Source of the DNA: Paraburkholderia antibiotica
Lineage (GTDB): Bacteria; Pseudomonadota; Gammaproteobacteria; Burkholderiales; Burkholderiaceae
Direction: 5' to 3'
DNA: 64,000 nt
NCBI RefSeq assembly: GCF_012927125.1
Contig: NZ_JABBFZ010000005.1
Coordinates: 62,001-126,000, forward strand
Of this stretch, positions 33,808 through 43,495 are shown one piece after another; the first letter of the stretch is position 1; each line of letters begins with the position of its first letter. The position numbers were made by a program, and so were the translations under genes. The notes under the pieces were generated by a model. That model searched no databases. It was given only the letters and a program-made list of their open reading frames with translations, and had not been told where the DNA came from.

Positions 33808-34839
33808 ATGAAAGCATTGGCAAAACTCGAACGCGGTCCGGGCCTCACGCTCACCGACGTGAAGAAGCCGGAAGTCGGCCATAACGACGTGATGATCCGC
33901 ATCACGCGCACCGCGATTTGCGGCACCGACATTCATATCTGGAAGTGGGACGACTGGGCGCAAAAGACGATTCCGGTGCCGATGCACGTCGGCCACGAAT
34001 ACGTCGGTGAAATCGTCGAGATGGGGCAGGAAGTGCGCGGCTTTGCGATCGGCGATCGCGTGTCGGGCGAAGGGCATATCACCTGCGGCTTCTGCCGCAA
34101 CTGTCGCGCGGGCCGTCGACATCTGTGCCGCAACACGGTCGGCGTCGGCGTGAATCGCGAAGGCGCGTTCGCCGAATATCTGGTGATTCCGGCCTTCAAC
34201 GCGTTTAAGATTCCGCCCGAAATCTCCGACGATCTCGCCGCGATCTTCGATCCGTTCGGCAACGCCACGCACACCGCGCTGTCGTTCAACCTCGTCGGCG
34301 AGGACGTGCTGATTACCGGCGCGGGGCCGATCGGCATCATGGCGGTCGCAATCGCGAAGCACGTCGGCGCGCGCAACGTCGTGATTACCGATGTCAACGA
34401 CTACCGCCTCGAGCTCGCGCGCAAGATGGGCGCGACGCGTGCGGTGAACGTCTCGCGCGAATCGCTGCAGGACGTGATGCACGATCTGCACATGGCCGAG
34501 GGCTTCGACGTCGGCCTCGAAATGTCCGGCGTGCCGAGCGCGTTCACGAGCATGCTGGAGGCGATGAATCACGGCGGCAAGATCGCGTTGCTCGGCATTC
34601 CGCCCGCGCAAACCGCGATCGACTGGACCCAGGTGATCTTCAAGGGCCTCGAAATCAAGGGCATTTATGGGCGCGAGATGTTCGAGACCTGGTACAAGAT
34701 GGTCGCGATGCTGCAAAGCGGCCTCGATCTGTCGCCGATCCTCACGCATCATTTCAAGGTCGACGATTATCAGCAGGCGTTCGCGACGATGCTCTCGGGC
34801 GAGAGCGGCAAGGTGATTCTCGACTGGACCGCCGCGTGA
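33808..34839 (+). CDS. tdh: L-threonine 3-dehydrogenase
   Basis: Tdh oxidises threonine to 2-amino-3-ketobutyrate with NAD+. The 343-residue zinc alcohol-dehydrogenase-family protein shows the catalytic zinc ligands ([18 protein letters not shown]), the structural zinc cluster [15 protein letters not shown] and the NAD-binding glycine motif [14 protein letters not shown] (about residues 172-185). The start is ATG 33808, the usual [13 protein letters not shown] terminus; GGAGAAGCAG provides the ribosome-binding site. It is the second gene of kbl-tdh and ends before a hairpin terminator. Confidence 0.96.
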   Translation: MKALAKLERGPGLTLTDVKKPEVGHNDVMIRITRTAICGTDIHIWKWDDWAQKTIPVPMHVGHEYVGEIVEMGQEVRGFAIGDRVSGEGHITCGFCRNCRAGRRHLCRNTVGVGVNREGAFAEYLVIPAFNAFKIPPEISDDLAAIFDPFGNATHTALSFNLVGEDVLITGAGPIGIMAVAIAKHVGARNVVITDVNDYRLELARKMGATRAVNVSRESLQDVMHDLHMAEGFDVGLEMSGVPSAFTSMLEAMNHGGKIALLGIPPAQTAIDWTQVIFKGLEIKGIYGREMFETWYKMVAMLQSGLDLSPILTHHFKVDDYQQAFATMLSGESGKVILDWTAA

Positions 34840-34869
34840 ACTAACGCACGATGACTGCAGCACCTTTCG

Positions 34870-34904
34870 ACGCCCGCAGCGCTCACGCGCCTGCGGGCGT
34901 TTTC
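34870..34904 (+). terminator. Terminator of kbl-tdh, overlapping the end of yceI
   Basis: ACGCCCGCAG (34870-34879) pairs with CTGCGGGCGT (34891-34900), followed by TTTC. The yceI stop codon at 34883 lies in the loop, so one hairpin probably serves both converging transcripts. Confidence 0.7.
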
Positions 34905-35533
34905 ACGAATTCGGCCTGAATGCGCACGTGAATGTCGTCGCCGACGGCCGGATACCACGTCGCCAGACCGAACTTCGCGCGGCTGAAATGACCGTCGGCG
35001 GAAAAGCCGAGCGTGTCTTTTTTCGTCAGCGGATCGGGCGCGAAGCCGTTGAACGTGACGTCGAGCGTGACCGGCTGCGTGATGCCGCGAATCGTCAGCT
35101 CGCCGCTGAGCGTGCCGCGCGCTTCGCCGGTGCGCTCGAAGCGCGTGCTCGCGAAACGGATCTCCGGATAACGTTCGACGTCGAGCAGACTGTCGCTCTT
35201 CACCATCTTGTCGAGCAACGGCACGTTGGTGTCGATGCTCGCGGCGTCGATCGTGACCGAGGTCGTGCTGCGGTCCAGCCCTCCCTCTTGCCAGTCGAGC
35301 TGACCGTGTTTGCGATCGAAGCGCATCGTGAAGCGCGAATACTTGAAGTGATCGATATCGAAGGTGATGCTCGTATGATCCGGATCGATGTTGTAGCGGC
35401 CGACCGGCACGCGCGCTTCGTTCTGACTGACCGAATGCGTGAGCACCTGCACGGGCGTGCAGGCCATCGCGCTCAGCAGCGTGGCGCCGAGCAGCGCGCG
35501 TACCCACACGGTACGAAGGGAGTTTGAATTCAT
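34883..35533 (-). CDS. YceI-family lipoprotein
   Basis: The 216-residue protein has a signal sequence ending in LLSAMAC (Cys25), compatible with a lipoprotein lipobox, then a YceI lipocalin-like beta-barrel (about 45-215): GRYNIDPDHTSITFDIDHFK, TIDAASIDTNVPLLDKMVKS, YPEIRFASTRFE and GELTIRGITQPVTLDVTFNG. YceI proteins bind polyisoprenoid-like lipids in the periplasm. It is divergent from a TetR regulator with an operator-like palindrome in between, suggesting that TetR controls it. Confidence 0.9.
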   Translation of the reverse strand: MNSNSLRTVWVRALLGATLLSAMACTPVQVLTHSVSQNEARVPVGRYNIDPDHTSITFDIDHFKYSRFTMRFDRKHGQLDWQEGGLDRSTTSVTIDAASIDTNVPLLDKMVKSDSLLDVERYPEIRFASTRFERTGEARGTLSGELTIRGITQPVTLDVTFNGFAPDPLTKKDTLGFSADGHFSRAKFGLATWYPAVGDDIHVRIQAEFVKTPAGA

Positions 35534-35651
35534 CGAAACACTTCCGGTTGAGCAAGGTGCGAATGAGGCCCGAACGATCTTCGTGACGATAGCAGCAGAT
35601 CGCAGTAAGCGTAACCGGAGCGCGCAGACCCAGAGAAAAACTTGACGAAGG

Positions 35652-35665
35652 AGAATGATCGTTCT
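35652..35665. promoter_or_regulatory. Palindromic operator candidate upstream of tetR
   Basis: AGAATGATCGTTCT is a 14-bp near-perfect palindrome 12 bp upstream of the tetR start, positioned for autoregulation. A related half, GAACGATCTTCG, lies at about 35571 nearer yceI. Confidence 0.5.
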
Positions 35666-35676
35666 ACCTTTCGTCC

Positions 35677-36396
35677 ATGACCAGGCAAACGCAACCCCCC
35701 TCGACCGATTCCGCGCTGACGCGCGATGCGCGCGAGCGTCTGCTCGACGCCACCGAAGCGCTGATCTACGCCGGCGGCATCCACGCGACCGGCGTCGATG
35801 CGATCGTGCGGCAGTCCGGCACCGCGCGCAAAAGCTTCTACACGCATTTCGGATCGAAGGACGCGCTGGTCGCGGCCGCGCTCGAACGGCGCGACGAACG
35901 CTGGATGAACTGGTTTATCGCCGGCACCGAGCGGCGCGGCAAGACCGCGCGCCAACGCCTGCTCGGCATGTTCGACGTGCTGCGCGAATGGTTTGCGTCG
36001 GCGGACTTCCATGGCTGCGCGTTTCTGAACGCGGCCGGCGAAATCGCCTGCGCCGATGATCCGATCCGGATCGTCGCGCGCAAACACAAGACCCGTCTGC
36101 TCGATTTCGTGCGTACGCAGTGTGACGCGTTCGCGGTGGCGGCGGAAAGCGACAGGCGCCGCGCGGCGCCGCTCGCGCGGCAATGGCTGGTGCTGCTCGA
36201 CGGAGCGATCGCGGTTGCGCTCGTCAGCGGCGAGGCCGATGCGGCGCGCGATGCGCAGACGGTCGCGACGACCCTGCTCGATGCGCAGATGGCGTCCGCG
36301 AAAAAGCCGCCGACCCAATCCGTAGCGAAAGCCGCGGCGAAATCCGCGAGTCAGCCCACACCGAAGCGGCCGCCATCCCGGCGCACCGCGACCTGA
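35677..36396 (+). CDS. TetR-family transcriptional regulator
   Basis: A 239-residue repressor with an N-terminal TetR helix-turn-helix (about 18-65: [20 protein letters not shown], then [20 protein letters not shown]) and a helical ligand domain (about 75-205, with [19 protein letters not shown]). The last 35 residues are Lys/Ala/Pro/Arg-rich and probably a non-specific DNA or disordered tail. It is divergent from yceI and 14 bp ahead of the small NTF2-like gene, with which it is probably cotranscribed. Confidence 0.9.
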   Translation: MTRQTQPPSTDSALTRDARERLLDATEALIYAGGIHATGVDAIVRQSGTARKSFYTHFGSKDALVAAALERRDERWMNWFIAGTERRGKTARQRLLGMFDVLREWFASADFHGCAFLNAAGEIACADDPIRIVARKHKTRLLDFVRTQCDAFAVAAESDRRRAAPLARQWLVLLDGAIAVALVSGEADAARDAQTVATTLLDAQMASAKKPPTQSVAKAAAKSASQPTPKRPPSRRTAT

Positions 36397-36410
36397 CCAG
36401 GGGAACCCTG

Positions 36411-36890
36411 ATGGCCGATACGATCGAAACCCGTCCGCCGCTGCCGCCGTTCACGCGCGACACCGCGATCCAGAAAGTGCGTGCCGCCGAAGACGCGTGG
36501 AATACGCGCGAAGCCGAGCGCGTGTCGCTCGCGTACACGACCGATAGCCTGTGGCGCAACCGCGCCGAATTCGTCCATGGTCGCGCGGAGATCGTCGACT
36601 TTCTGCGCCGCAAGTGGGCGCGGGAGCTCGACTATCGGCTGATCAAGGAGCTGTGGGCGTTCACGGAGAATCGCATCGCGGTGCGCTTTGCGTACGAGTG
36701 GCGCGACGATTCGAACAACTGGTTCCGCTCGTATGGCAACGAGAACTGGGAGTTCAACGAGCACGGTCTGATGGCGCGCCGTCACGCGAGCATCAACGAT
36801 CTGCCGATCCGCGAAGCCGACCGGCTGTATCGCTGGCCGCTCGGCCGCCGTCCCGACGATCATCCGGGCTTGTCCGAACTCGGTCTGTAA
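36411..36890 (+). CDS. DUF1348 / NTF2-like protein
   Basis: The 159-residue protein matches the DUF1348 nuclear-transport-factor-2-like family: [40 protein letters not shown], then [20 protein letters not shown] and [17 protein letters not shown]. Proteins of this family are small cone-shaped folds of unassigned enzymatic function. ATG 36411 follows AGGGGAACCCTG and comes 14 bp after the tetR stop, so the two likely form an operon. Confidence 0.88.
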   Translation: MADTIETRPPLPPFTRDTAIQKVRAAEDAWNTREAERVSLAYTTDSLWRNRAEFVHGRAEIVDFLRRKWARELDYRLIKELWAFTENRIAVRFAYEWRDDSNNWFRSYGNENWEFNEHGLMARRHASINDLPIREADRLYRWPLGRRPDDHPGLSELGL

Positions 36891-37135
36891 GACAGGCTTG
36901 GACCTGCGACGCCGGCCGCGTATAGCGACGCGCGCCGGGCGTTTGCCGATTGTTCATCACTTCGCCATCGGTTCTCCGTTATCGTTGCGTTGGCGGCTGC
37001 CGGGCATGTCGCGTGCCCGGCCGTCCGAGCGCGTCCTCGACATCGACCGCGCGGCTTCAGGTACAGTGCGCGACGGGCAGCACGCACAACGACAAACGAC
37101 AATGACACCGGCGCTCGACCGGTGGCGGAGAAGAC

Positions 37136-37654
37136 ATGCATTTTCGGCAGATGAACAAGAAGATCCGGCGTACCGCGATGGTAATTTTCGCAAGCCTGGC
37201 GATGGCCTCCGCCGCGCATGCGGGCAACTGGTGTGAGGGCGGCATCTGGGTCGACGCGATGCTCGGCTCGTACCACATCAACCCCGATCCCGACACCCAT
37301 TTCGAACAGTTCAATCCGGGGCTCGGCGTCGAATGCTGGTTGAACAACCAGTGGGCGCTGACGGCCGGCGGCTTTCGCAACTCGTTGCGCCGGCCTTCGT
37401 ACTACGGTGGCGGCGTCTGGGCGCCGGAGTTCGCGCACTGGGGCTTCATCCGCATCGCGGCGATCGCCGGCATCATCTCGGGCTACAACTACGGCAACTG
37501 GGGGCTCGGGCGCAATCACACGATCGGACCGGTGGTCGCGCCGATCGTGATGGTCGACTACAAGCGCGTCGGTGCGAACTTCATCGTGATTCCGCCGATT
37601 CCTTCCGATGACCTGCCGTTTACGATCGGGTTTCAGGTGAAGTTCAAGTTCTAA
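37136..37654 (+). CDS. Predicted small outer-membrane beta-barrel protein
   Basis: A 172-residue secreted protein. The N-terminus MNKKIRRTAMVIFASLAMAS followed by AAHA-G is a signal peptide; the start may be the ATG at 37136 or MNKK five codons later. The mature part is Gly/Asn/Tyr/Trp-rich with alternating hydrophobic strands (GLGVECWLNNQWALTAGGFR, FIRIAAIAGIISGYNYGNWG) and ends with a terminal aromatic (KFKF), the pattern of outer-membrane barrels. I do not recognise a named family. It precedes an intergenic iteron cluster. Confidence 0.65.
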   Translation: MHFRQMNKKIRRTAMVIFASLAMASAAHAGNWCEGGIWVDAMLGSYHINPDPDTHFEQFNPGLGVECWLNNQWALTAGGFRNSLRRPSYYGGGVWAPEFAHWGFIRIAAIAGIISGYNYGNWGLGRNHTIGPVVAPIVMVDYKRVGANFIVIPPIPSDDLPFTIGFQVKFKF

Positions 37655-37682
37655 CGAACTTCACTGACTGGGTCGTTGCACC

Positions 37683-38135
37683 AAAGGTGAGTGTTTTCGG
37701 GAGCTTTAGGGCGTAGTTCGAAGCGAAGAAGCGATGGCAAGCGATTGCGACGGCGCGCGATACATGGCGCGCCGTGGTGATCTCCTGGAACTCCTCACCT
37801 TTCGCAGTTGCATCGGCGGTTTCGGCAACTCCTGGAAATCCTCACCATCCTGGAAGCGCTCACCTTGAACTGACGAACAGCCGCACTTTAGCCCCGTATA
37901 CCAGCGTATTTTCCGCACCAAGGGCGAGCGGCGTGTTAGACCAAAAGGCCGCCTCGCAGCATGGCCGCGCCTCGCAACGCACACCGATGAAGCCGCGCCT
38001 ACGCACGTGGAGATGCGCGTCGAGGTACGCCTCTTCTAACACCGAGCGACCACGTCACAGCAGCGTCTCGCCACATGCCGCGCCCACCTCCCGTAAATCC
38101 TCACCATAGCGCGATCTCCTGGAATTCCTCACCAT
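37683..38135. repeat. Distal iteron cluster A (six copies) in the 37655-38410 gap
   Basis: The copy at 37683-37703 is inverted (AAAGGTGAGTGTTTTCGGGA). Five others are direct: 37782 (CTCCTGGAACTCCTCACCTT), 37828 (ACTCCTGGAAATCCTCACCA), 37846 (ATCCTGGAAGCGCTCACCTT), 38088 (CTCCCGTAAATCCTCACCAT) and 38116 (CTCCTGGAATTCCTCACCAT). Most carry CCTGGAA in place of the origin CCCGAAA. The remaining DNA of this 750-bp gap has no gene I can support. Distance from the main array is about 9.5 kb. Confidence 0.75.
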
Positions 38136-38410
38136 TCACACGCGCCGCAGCGCGGGGGCTGCGCGAAACCATTCATACGATATTTCCCAGCCAGCGGCCC
38201 ACACGGCCCACACGCCACACAGCGCAATGCACCGCGCCGCTCATCCGGCCGCGCCCAGGCCAGGCCGCTACGCCAACCCGCCCACGCGTCGGCATATTTA
38301 CTCCACTGATACCCGCCCTGCTTTTCGGCCAATTTGACGCGGCTATCTGTCGCCTCGACACTGCGTATCGTGCGAAGCCTTCATGAAAGGCCGCATTCCC
38401 CACCTATCCA

Positions 38411-39730
38411 ATGCGAGCAGATATGGCTTCCGTTCAATCCCCGATCGCGACCACGTGCGCCACGGCAGAGTCGGATCGCGCACTCAGGAAAATCATCATC
38501 GCGTCGGTCGCCGGCAACGCGATGGAGTGGTACGACTTTTTCGTCTATGGCACCGCCGCCGCGCTCGTGCTCGGGCAACTGTTTTTTCCCGCGAACGCGA
38601 ACCCGTTGATCGGCACGATCGGTGCGTTTGCCGCGTTCGCGATCGGCTTCGTCGCGCGGCCGCTCGGCGGCGTCGTGTTCGGGCATATCGGCGATCGTTA
38701 CGGACGCCGTGCGTCGCTCGTGTGGACGCTGCTGATCATGGGCTTTGCGACCTTCGGCATCGGCCTGTTGCCGACCTACGAGCATATCGGTCTGGCCGCG
38801 CCGGCCGCGCTCGCCGGATTGCGCCTGCTGCAAGGCATTGCGTCCGGCGGCGAATGGGGCGGCGGCGTGCTGATGATCAGCGAGAACGCTCCGCCCGAAA
38901 AGCGCGGCTATTTCGCGGCGTGGAGCCAGCTCGGCGTGGGCGGCGGCTTCGTGCTGTCGGCGGGCGCGTTTCTCGCGGTGCAGGCGTTGCCGCACGATCA
39001 GTTCATCTCGTGGGGTTGGCGTCTGCCGTTTCTCGCGAGCATCGTGATCTTCGCGCTCGGCGTGTACATCCGCCACAACCTGCCCGAGAGCCGCGACTTC
39101 GAGAACGTCGACAAGGCGGGCAAGACCACGCACATGCCGGTGCTCGAAGCGATCCGGCGTCATCCGAAAGAGATCCTGATGGCGATGGGGCTGCGGGTCG
39201 CGGAAAACGGCGGCGCCTATATTTTTCTTGCGTTCTCGCTCGTGTACGGCAAGTTCGTCGGCATTTCGAATTCGGTGATGCTGACCGGCGTGATGCTCGC
39301 GATGGTTGTCGAAATGGGCGCGATGCTCGCGTGGGGCAAGCTGTCGGACCGCCTCGGGCGCAAGCCGGTGTATATGATCGGCGCGGTCTCGCTGGTGGTG
39401 ATGGCGTTTCCGTTCTTCTGGCTGCTCAACACGCATTCGACGCCGCTGATCTGGCTCGCGCTGATACTCGGCACGGCGGTCTGCCATGGCGCGATGATCG
39501 GCACACTGCCCGCGCTGGTCGGCGAACTGTTCAGCACCGAAGTGCGCTATTCGGGCGTCGCGCTCGGCCATGAAGTCGCGTCGATCTTCGCCGGCGGTCT
39601 GTCGCCGCTGATCGCAACCGCGCTGCTCGCGCACTACCAGGCGTATTGGCCGGTCGCCGTGTTCCTGATCCTGCTGGGTCTCGTCACCGTCGTGACGCTG
39701 AAGTTCACGCACGAAACGCGTCGGCAGTAG
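38411..39730 (+). CDS. MFS metabolite:H+ symporter (shikimate/alpha-ketoglutarate-type)
   Basis: A 439-residue 12-TM transporter of the metabolite-H+ symporter family. Landmarks: SVAGNAMEWYDFFVYGTAAA in TM1, GHIGDRYGRRASLVWTLLIM (MFS motif A), LLQGIASGGEWGGGVLMISE and the second cytoplasmic loop KLSDRLGRKPVYMIGA. Such carriers import aromatic or dicarboxylic acids. It is on the same strand as the second MFS gene and iacF, so import of indole-3-acetate or a breakdown product is a reasonable guess. ATG 38411 or 38423 could be the start. Confidence 0.85.
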   Translation: MRADMASVQSPIATTCATAESDRALRKIIIASVAGNAMEWYDFFVYGTAAALVLGQLFFPANANPLIGTIGAFAAFAIGFVARPLGGVVFGHIGDRYGRRASLVWTLLIMGFATFGIGLLPTYEHIGLAAPAALAGLRLLQGIASGGEWGGGVLMISENAPPEKRGYFAAWSQLGVGGGFVLSAGAFLAVQALPHDQFISWGWRLPFLASIVIFALGVYIRHNLPESRDFENVDKAGKTTHMPVLEAIRRHPKEILMAMGLRVAENGGAYIFLAFSLVYGKFVGISNSVMLTGVMLAMVVEMGAMLAWGKLSDRLGRKPVYMIGAVSLVVMAFPFFWLLNTHSTPLIWLALILGTAVCHGAMIGTLPALVGELFSTEVRYSGVALGHEVASIFAGGLSPLIATALLAHYQAYWPVAVFLILLGLVTVVTLKFTHETRRQ

Positions 39731-39872
39731 CGCGCGGTTTGGCGTGCTCACGCCACTTCCACGGCATGGCCACTCCGTTTCACCCCGCTTCAATTCCACT
39801 TTCCTCGAAGCATTCGCGCGGCGCGAGCCGGCGCGAATGCTTTCTCACACCTATATCGACCGGAGACACACG

Positions 39873-41309
39873 ATGAACCTGCCGAGTGCAACGCGCACAT
39901 CGAACAGGCGCTATACCTATGAATGGTATGTCGTCGTTATCTGCATGCTCGCCTATATTTTTTCGTTCGTCGATCGACAGGTGCTCGCGCTGATGATCGA
40001 GCCGATCAAGCGCGATCTGCAATTGAGCGACACGCAGTTCAGCCTGCTGCACGGCTTCGCGTTCTCGCTGTTCTATGCGGTGATGGGCATGCCGCTCGCG
40101 TATCTCGCGGATCGTTTCTCGCGGCCGCGCATCATCGCCGGCGGCATCGCGCTGTGGAGCGTCGCGACGGCCGCCTGCGGCGTGAGCCAGAATTTCGTGC
40201 AGATGTTCCTGTCGCGCATGAGCGTCGGTGTCGGCGAAGCGGCGCTGTCGCCCGGCACTTACTCGATGCTCGCGGACCTGTTTCCAAAGTCCCGTCTGGG
40301 GCGCGCGGTGGGCGTCTATTCGCTCGGCTCGTTCATCGGCGGCGGCGTCGCGTTTCTGGTGGGCGGCTATGTGATCGCGCTGCTCAAGCACGCGAGCGTG
40401 TTCACGCTGCCGCTCATCGGCGATGTGCGCGCGTGGCAGATCACGTTCCTGATCGTCGGCCTGCCGGGGCTGCTGATCGCGCTGCTGTTTCGGCTGACGG
40501 TGCGCGACCCCGCGCGAAAGGGTCTTGCACAGGACGGCGCGGGTCAGGTGAAGCGCGTATCGATGGCGGATTCGCTGCGCTTTGTCGGCACGCACCGGAA
40601 GACGTTCTTCTGCCACTACCTCGGCTTCTCGTTCTACGCGATGACGCTGTATTGCCTGATGAGCTGGAGCCCGGCGTTCTACATGCGTCACTTCGGGCTG
40701 TCGCCGGTCGAAGCGGGCTACACGCTTGGCACGGTGCTGCTGGTCGCCAACACCGCGGGCGTTTTCTGCGGCGGCTGGCTCAGCGATCTGCTGCTGCGTC
40801 GTGGTCACGCGGATGCGCCGCTGCGCGCGGCCTGCATCGGCGCGGCCTGTATGTTCGTGCCGGCCGTCGCGTTTGCGCAGAGCGCGAGTCTTGGCGTGTC
40901 GCTCGCGTGGCTCGTCGTCGCGATGTTCTTCGCGTCGTTCCCGCTCGCCACCTCGGCCGCCGCGATGCAGGCGCTCGCGCCGAACCAGATGCGCGCGCAA
41001 ATCTCGGCGCTGTTCCTGCTCGTGTCGAACCTGATCGGCCTGGGCCTCGGCACGACGCTGGTCGCGCTCGTCACGGACAAGGTGTTCGGCTCGCCGCTCG
41101 CCGTCGGTCATTCGATGACCGTCATCAACGCGATCGCGACCGCGCTGACGGTGGGGCTGCTGTTCGTCGGTTGCAAGCATTTCCGCACGAGCCTCGAACG
41201 CGAGGCACAGCATGCGGGAATGGGCGCCGACGCATCCGCCGTGCTGGAAACGGCATCCGCCGCGCCGACCAATAACATCAATCCAGCTGATGTGAGAAAG
41301 GCTTTTTAA
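39873..41309 (+). CDS. MFS transporter, spinster-like, next to the iac genes
   Basis: The 478-residue protein has 12 predicted TM helices and starts at ATG 39873 after CGGAGACACACG. Typical segments are YIFSFVDRQVLALMIEPIKR (TM1 region), LADRFSRPRIIAGGIALWSV (motif A), RMSVGVGEAALSPGTYSMLA and MSWSPAFYMRHFGLSPVEAG. This subgroup carries organic acids or lipids. It lies 71 bp before iacF. Substrate assignment to indole-3-acetate or related aromatics is inference from context. Confidence 0.85.
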   Translation: MNLPSATRTSNRRYTYEWYVVVICMLAYIFSFVDRQVLALMIEPIKRDLQLSDTQFSLLHGFAFSLFYAVMGMPLAYLADRFSRPRIIAGGIALWSVATAACGVSQNFVQMFLSRMSVGVGEAALSPGTYSMLADLFPKSRLGRAVGVYSLGSFIGGGVAFLVGGYVIALLKHASVFTLPLIGDVRAWQITFLIVGLPGLLIALLFRLTVRDPARKGLAQDGAGQVKRVSMADSLRFVGTHRKTFFCHYLGFSFYAMTLYCLMSWSPAFYMRHFGLSPVEAGYTLGTVLLVANTAGVFCGGWLSDLLLRRGHADAPLRAACIGAACMFVPAVAFAQSASLGVSLAWLVVAMFFASFPLATSAAAMQALAPNQMRAQISALFLLVSNLIGLGLGTTLVALVTDKVFGSPLAVGHSMTVINAIATALTVGLLFVGCKHFRTSLEREAQHAGMGADASAVLETASAAPTNNINPADVRKAF

Positions 41310-41380
41310 TCTATTTTGTTTATTCGGGTTGCGGCGCTAATCTCGGCACATCGTCCCCTGCAATCCATCGGAAGGCCATC

Positions 41381-42349
41381 ATGCAAGCTCCCACCCTGAA
41401 AGTCCGCGTCGACGCATTGCGCGAGGAGGCGCATGGCGTGCGCTCGTTCAGCATCTCGCGACTCGATGGGCTGCCGTTCGAGCGCTACGAACCGGGCGCG
41501 CATATCGACGTGACGAGTCCCGCGGGCATCACGCGTCAGTATTCGTTGTGCGGCGACCCCGAATGCGTGGACTCGCAGATTTTCGCGGTGAAGAAAGAGG
41601 AGCAGTCGCGCGGCGGCTCGCGTTCGCTGCATGAGGAAGTGAGCGTCGGCACCGAGCTGTCGATCGGCGCGCCGCGCAATCTGTTTCGCCTCGAAGAGCG
41701 CGCCGGCGAGCACATCCTGATCGGCGCGGGCATCGGCATCACGCCGTTGCTGTCGATGGCGTACCGGCTCGCCGCGTGCCACGCGCGCTTCACGCTGCAC
41801 TATTTCGCCCGCAGCGAAGCGCACGCGGCGTTCATGACGCTGCTCACGCGCGAGCCGTTCGCGCAGCACGTGAAGCTGCATTTCGGCGTCGAGCGTGAGC
41901 AGTTGCCGGCCGCGCTCGATGCGTGTCTGCGCGACGCGGGCAACGATGCGCACGTGTACACGTGCGGACCGGCGCCGTTCATGGACCTCGTGGTCGAGAC
42001 CGCGCAGACGCGCTTGCCCGCCGACGCGATTCATCTCGAACGCTTCAAGGCCGAGCCGGCGCCTGCCGCCGACGCGTCGCTCGACAGCTTCGACGTGCAG
42101 CTCGCGAGCAGCGGTCAGATGGTGCGGGTCGACGCGAACACGTCGATCGTCGAGGCGCTCGCGTCGATCGGCATCGAAGTGGACACGTCGTGCGGCGAGG
42201 GCGTGTGCGGCACCTGCATGGTCGACGTGGTGAGCGGCGAGCCGGAGCATCGCGATCACTGCCTGAGCAAGGCCGAGCGCGCGAGCAACGGCGTGATCTG
42301 CTGCTGCGTGTCGCGCTCGCGCTCGCCGGTACTCGTGCTCGACCTGTAA
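41381..42349 (+). CDS. iacF: IacF-like ferredoxin reductase with C-terminal [2Fe-2S] domain
   Basis: A 322-residue phthalate-dioxygenase-reductase-type electron-transfer protein: an FMN-binding barrel (GAHIDVTSPAGITRQYSLCG, about 45-64), the NAD(P) domain (HILIGAGIGITPLLSMAYRL, about 108-127; HVYTCGPAPFMD), and a plant-type ferredoxin at the C-terminus with DTSCGEGVCGTCMVDV and a fourth Cys at HRDHC (about 268-310). It would pass electrons from NAD(P)H to the IacCD oxygenase. The gene lies upstream of the convergent lysR and after two MFS genes. Confidence 0.88.
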   Translation: MQAPTLKVRVDALREEAHGVRSFSISRLDGLPFERYEPGAHIDVTSPAGITRQYSLCGDPECVDSQIFAVKKEEQSRGGSRSLHEEVSVGTELSIGAPRNLFRLEERAGEHILIGAGIGITPLLSMAYRLAACHARFTLHYFARSEAHAAFMTLLTREPFAQHVKLHFGVEREQLPAALDACLRDAGNDAHVYTCGPAPFMDLVVETAQTRLPADAIHLERFKAEPAPAADASLDSFDVQLASSGQMVRVDANTSIVEALASIGIEVDTSCGEGVCGTCMVDVVSGEPEHRDHCLSKAERASNGVICCCVSRSRSPVLVLDL

Positions 42350-42394
42350 GGCCGAGCCGCGGAATGATCGAGCCGCTGAGCTACCGCAGCGCGA

Positions 42395-43315
42395 TCACAT
42401 CTTCTCGAAGCCCGCGAGAATCTCGGTGATGAGCCCGCGCATCCACGCGATGCCTTCGTCTTCGTGGAAGTGTTCGTGCCAGTGCATCGTCACGGCGGCC
42501 TTCGGCAACGGCACGGGCAACCCGTAGATACGGAACGCGTCGCCGCGATTGAGGATGTGCGCGAGCCGTTCCGGCAGCGTCGCGAACAGGTCCGTCGCGG
42601 CGAGCACGCCAGGCACCGCGACGAAGTGCGGCAACGCGAACGCGATGTTGCGGCCGACACCCTGCGCGCGCAGCGCGTCGTCGAGCGCATGGTGGCTGTG
42701 TTCGAGCGAGCGCACCTGAATGTGCGACGCAGCGAGAAACCGGTCGAGCTTCAGCGTGTTGCCGGCGGGCAGATCGCGCCGCTTGCGCGTCATGCACACA
42801 TACGACTCTTCGAACAGCAGGCTATGCCGCGTGCGCGGCAGCAGCGACGGCAGATTGCCGATCGCGAAGTCGAGCCGGCTCGAACGCAACGCCTCCTCGA
42901 TCTCCTCCACCGGCAACGGCTCGACCCCCAGCTTCACGCGCGGTGCGGCCTTCTGCAGCGCCGCGCACAGCGCCGGTAGATACGCCATTTCGCCGGCATC
43001 CGATAGCGACAGACGAAACGTGCGCGTGCTCGTCGACGGATCGAAGCGCTCCGCGTAACGCAGCGCCTGGCGCACGGTATCGAGCGCATGGCCGACGATC
43101 TCCGCGAGTTCGAGCGCGACCGGCGTCGGCTGCATGCCTGCGCGCGTGCGGATGAAAAGCGGGTCGTCGAACATCGTGCGCAGCCGGCCGAGCGAATAGC
43201 TGACCGCCGGTTGCGACAGCGCGAGGCGTTCGCCCGCGCGGGTCAGGCTGCGCTCTTCGACGATCGCCTGGAACACCCTCAGCAGATTGAGATCGACGTG
43301 GTCGATGGAAGTCAT
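42395..43315 (-). CDS. LysR-family regulator of the iac cluster (candidate)
   Basis: A 306-residue LysR protein with an N-terminal winged helix (VDLNLLRVFQAIVEERSLTR, then LSQPAVSYSLGRLRTMFDDP) and a substrate-binding domain (about 95-300). The N-terminus resembles the NodD/SyrM-type subgroup (DLNLL...LSQPAVS...LR...F.D.LF). It is divergent from iacC, with a palindrome in the shared intergenic region, so control of iacCD is likely. The effector, perhaps indole-3-acetate or a product, is inference. Confidence 0.88.
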   Translation of the reverse strand: MTSIDHVDLNLLRVFQAIVEERSLTRAGERLALSQPAVSYSLGRLRTMFDDPLFIRTRAGMQPTPVALELAEIVGHALDTVRQALRYAERFDPSTSTRTFRLSLSDAGEMAYLPALCAALQKAAPRVKLGVEPLPVEEIEEALRSSRLDFAIGNLPSLLPRTRHSLLFEESYVCMTRKRRDLPAGNTLKLDRFLAASHIQVRSLEHSHHALDDALRAQGVGRNIAFALPHFVAVPGVLAATDLFATLPERLAHILNRGDAFRIYGLPVPLPKAAVTMHWHEHFHEDEGIAWMRGLITEILAGFEKM

Positions 43316-43336
43316 GGGAACACTCTCGGGATATCA

Positions 43337-43352
43337 GCCGGATTTATCCGGC
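43337..43352. promoter_or_regulatory. Palindrome in the lysR-iacC intergenic region
   Basis: GCCGGATTTATCCGGC is a 7-bp inverted repeat with a TT spacer, 22 bp upstream of the lysR start on the shared divergent promoter. Candidate operator for the LysR protein or another iac regulator. Confidence 0.45.
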
Positions 43353-43495
43353 GACCTGTTTTTAATCGATTTGACGCATGATCATCGCAAAGCGAGACTG
43401 ATGTCAACGAGAGGATGCGCTGATGTGTTACACGCGGCTGGATGCGTCGGAGTGCGTCTTCGTTTCGACAACGCGACTTTTCCCTACCCCACAAG

